Source: Sinorhizobium fredii NGR234 (GTDB lineage Bacteria > Pseudomonadota > Alphaproteobacteria > Rhizobiales > Rhizobiaceae). Taken from it: a stretch of 64,000 nt of DNA. The position numbers and the translations under genes were made by a program. Numbering within the stretch: position 1 is the first letter of the stretch; the number at the start of each line of letters is the position of its first letter. The stretch spans positions 3,861,703 through 3,925,702 of the forward strand of contig NC_012587.1 of assembly GCF_000018545.1 (NCBI RefSeq). The letters run 5' to 3'. Shown here piece after piece: positions 62,739 to 64,000 of this stretch. The notes below the pieces were generated by a model. It did not search any database, was not told where the DNA came from, and was given only the letters and a program-made list of their open reading frames with translations.

Positions 62739-62771
62739 ATCGCGAAGGCCCCGGTTTTCGCAAAATGCGCG

Positions 62772-62800
62772 TTGACGCGAGGGCGCTTTCCCGCTATACG
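62772..62800 (+). promoter_or_regulatory. Sigma70-type promoter of rpsT
   Basis: TTGACG and TATACG separated by exactly 17 bp, 129 bp before the rpsT ATG and just after the enoyl-CoA hydratase stop. Confidence 0.65.
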
Positions 62801-62928
62801 CCGCCCTCAGTTTGAAACGCCATCTCGCATGGCTTTCCGATACTGCTCCCGAATTGCTTGGATGACAGGTCGCAGTGACCCGGCACGGCGAAGGCGGAGT
62901 TCATGTCAGTTTTCGAAGAGAGGCATCA

Positions 62929-63195
62929 ATGGCCAATACAACTTCGGCGAAAAAGGCGACCCGCAAGATCGCTCGCCGTACCGCAGTGAACAAGGCTCGT
63001 CGTTCGCGCGTCCGCACCTTCGTCCGCCAGGTTGAAGAGGCGATCGCTTCCGGCGATCAGGCAGCCGCCGCCGCCGCCCTGAAGGCGGCCCAGCCGGAGC
63101 TGATGCGTGCCGCCACCAAGGGCGTCGTGCATGCCAACACGGCATCGCGCAAAGTGTCCCGTCTGGCGCAGCGCGTGAAGGCCCTTTCGGCCTAA
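62929..63195 (+). CDS. rpsT: 30S ribosomal protein S20
   Basis: An 88-residue basic helical protein, [20 protein letters not shown] to the C-terminal [12 protein letters not shown], with the AANTAxRK/RSRVRTF-type segments of S20. GAGAGG precedes the ATG at 62929. A rho-independent terminator follows 26 bp downstream. This is the last intact gene before the dnaA upstream region. Confidence 0.97.
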   Translation: MANTTSAKKATRKIARRTAVNKARRSRVRTFVRQVEEAIASGDQAAAAAALKAAQPELMRAATKGVVHANTASRKVSRLAQRVKALSA

Positions 63196-63220
63196 CCCGG
63201 CTAAATAATAAGCAAATGAC

Positions 63221-63250
63221 GAAAAGCCCGGCGCGCGCGCCGGGCTTTTC
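63221..63250 (+). terminator. Rho-independent terminator of rpsT
   Basis: GAAAAGCCCGGCGC and GCGCCGGGCTTTTC form a 13-bp stem ending in four T, 26 bp after the rpsT stop. Confidence 0.85.
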
Positions 63251-63562
63251 GGATTCATAATTCCGCCATGGTCGTGGTTAACCTGCGCGGACGGCGGTTG
63301 TGTCAGCGGCGTGACATAAAACTTCAAATAATTTCAAAGAGATGCGCGAGGTTGTCATAAGCGTGTCGTCCCGGCGCGTCGGCTTGTTCGACGCGAAGTG
63401 AGTCAAGAAGATTTTTATTTTTTTTCTTTTTCGCCAGCTAAACACGGAGGCAAAAATCAAAACCCTTGATTCAAAAGCGATTCTTGCGGGACTCGCAAAC
63501 ACGCATGCAAAACGCCGCACGAGAGTCAACTGGCAGCGTTTAATAAGCGGTAAAAATCACCA
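63251..63562. other. AT-rich region upstream of dnaA with clustered GANTC sites
   Basis: No gene is seen. GANTC (CcrM methylation) sites occur at 63252, 63400, 63468, 63479, 63490 and 63523 (first bases), five of them within 128 bp. A T-rich tract lies at about 63410-63431. This is the likely regulatory and possibly replication-related region before dnaA; no perfect TTATCCACA DnaA box was found. Confidence 0.6.
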
Positions 63563-63591
63563 TTGATCTTGCCCCTCGATCCTGCCTAAAT
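63563..63591 (+). promoter_or_regulatory. Sigma70-type promoter upstream of structured leader
   Basis: TTGATC and CTAAAT separated by exactly 17 bp. Transcription would start near 63598, at the first base of the CACAGGGGACA repeat. Confidence 0.55.
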
Positions 63592-63597
63592 GGCTTT

Positions 63598-63679
63598 CAC
63601 AGGGGACACGGATCACATCTGTATCAAGGAGGTTTGGAGCCATTTCAACGAGATGGCTTGAGGCTTTCTGTCCCCTGTG
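63598..63679 (+). ncRNA. Structured leader/RNA element upstream of dnaA
   Basis: CACAGGGGACA (63598-63608) and TGTCCCCTGTG (63669-63679) are 11-bp perfect complements enclosing 60 bases. Inside, AGCCAT (63638) and ATGGCT (63653) form a second stem, and a perfect AAGGAGGT Shine-Dalgarno lies at 63626-63633. No convincing reading frame follows it; the ATG at 63653 ends after two codons. Either a 5' leader of dnaA or a separate small RNA. Confidence 0.45.
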
Positions 63680-63956
63680 GCGGGGTAAGTCCACGTCGTT
63701 CAATCAGACAAGTCGAGATGGTCAAGCCGGACGAGCCGTCGTCGCGGTACGAGGACATTTCGTCTTATGGTTGTGGCTATGTGGTTCCCATCGGTGCTGT
63801 GTCGGTGTGTGCTCAAGTTGGAAGGAGACCTCGGCTACCCGCTTCGTACGAGGGCGCGGCGTAGTCACAATGGGTAAGACCGGATGGCTTGAAAACGGCC
63901 ACACGGAATCGATAGGACTAGGCGCGAGGGGACATTCGCTTGATCGAGGCGAGCGG

Positions 63957-64000
63957 ATGAGCGCAGCGCGCAACGGGACGGGATATGAGGAGCCTGGTTT
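63957..64000 (+). CDS. dnaA: Possible 5' end of dnaA
   Basis: An ATG at 63957, preceded by GAGGCGAGCGG, opens a frame to the window end (MSAARNGTGYEEPG). Gene order (mutM - enoyl-CoA hydratase - rpsT) predicts dnaA next, but no DnaA-specific sequence is yet visible, so both the start and the identity are tentative. Confidence 0.3.
   Translation, partial: MSAARNGTGYEEPG

Noticed and set aside
63634..63864. 76-codon frame starting at TTG after the AAGGAGGT site
   Set aside because: The start is only one base from the Shine-Dalgarno, the residues show no domain or bias of coding sequence, and the region is dominated by RNA-like stems. Kept as leader RNA instead.
63251..63956. Chromosomal replication origin at dnaA
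   Set aside because: No perfect DnaA boxes (TTATCCACA) or clear AT-rich unwinding array were found. In Sinorhizobium the origin is known to lie elsewhere (near hemE).
1..64000. tRNA or rRNA genes
   Set aside because: No cloverleaf with a GGTTCGA-type T-arm and matching acceptor stem, and no rRNA signature, was recognised by eye. A covariance-model scan would be decisive.

Overview
The window is GC-rich, gene-dense chromosomal DNA from a Rhizobiaceae alphaproteobacterium, most likely Sinorhizobium (Ensifer). The evidence is a Sinorhizobium-type phosphatidylethanolamine N-methyltransferase (PmtA), an iolR-iolC-iolD-iolE-iolB inositol cluster with a Gfo/Idh partner, many RIME-like intergenic mosaic repeats, and the order mutM - enoyl-CoA hydratase - rpsT - (dnaA) described for the R. 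meliloti dnaA region. No rRNA, tRNA, CRISPR array or prophage was found. One IS630-type insertion sequence is present.

Layout. 1-2.9 kb: guaA (cut by the window edge), mtnN, a thioesterase and a GNAT. 2.9-9.7 kb: a periplasmic iron/haem cluster on the minus strand (IrpA imelysin, di-haem oxidoreductase, second imelysin, Tat-exported DUF1513 protein) with corA lying inside it. 9.8-18.7 kb: RNA methyltransferase, RlpA-like protein, SDR, queG, GST, uppP, a tiny secreted protein, an NDUFA9-like protein, DUF1330 and pyrF. 18.7-21.0 kb: a phosphatase and pmtA separated by the IS. 21-24 kb: dnaN, rsmI and yraN. 24-29.5 kb: ugpBAEC plus an EEP-family phosphodiesterase behind a Pho box. 29.7-39.1 kb: gshB, yifB/comM with a LexA-type box, cysK, LysE, ChaC, an Lrp/EamA/NIPSNAP module, dut and prfC. 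39.1-44.4 kb: an AraC-EamA-B3/B4 module, an XRE regulator, an epimerase and a GFA protein. 44.5-53 kb: iolB, iolE, iolD, iolC, iolR and iolY. 53-60.8 kb: glutamine amidotransferase, coaBC, deaminase, PEBP-like protein, AraC, GNAT, ubiB and ubiE. 61-64 kb: mutM, enoyl-CoA hydratase, rpsT and the region leading to dnaA.

How genes work together. IolC, IolD, IolE and IolB perform consecutive inositol-catabolic steps. IolR probably represses them through GGAA-N6-TTC-type sites that are visible before iolC, iolR and iolY. The ugp operon probably imports glycerol-3-phosphate or its diesters under phosphate limitation, with the EEP enzyme where ugpQ sits in E. coli. The imelysin cluster has an Irr-like element in front. 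UbiB and UbiE belong to ubiquinone synthesis.

The most unusual signals are: a ~199-bp inverted-repeat mosaic element carried in frame inside the di-haem oxidoreductase gene just after its signal peptide; an IS630 element inserted in the pmtA stop codon (TAG to TAA) that splits an operon; a RIME-like repeat that supplies the probable ugpA start codon; two inverted RIME copies bracketing iolE; and, between rpsT and dnaA, a cluster of GANTC (CcrM) sites followed by a sigma70-like promoter and a strongly structured, apparently untranslated leader.
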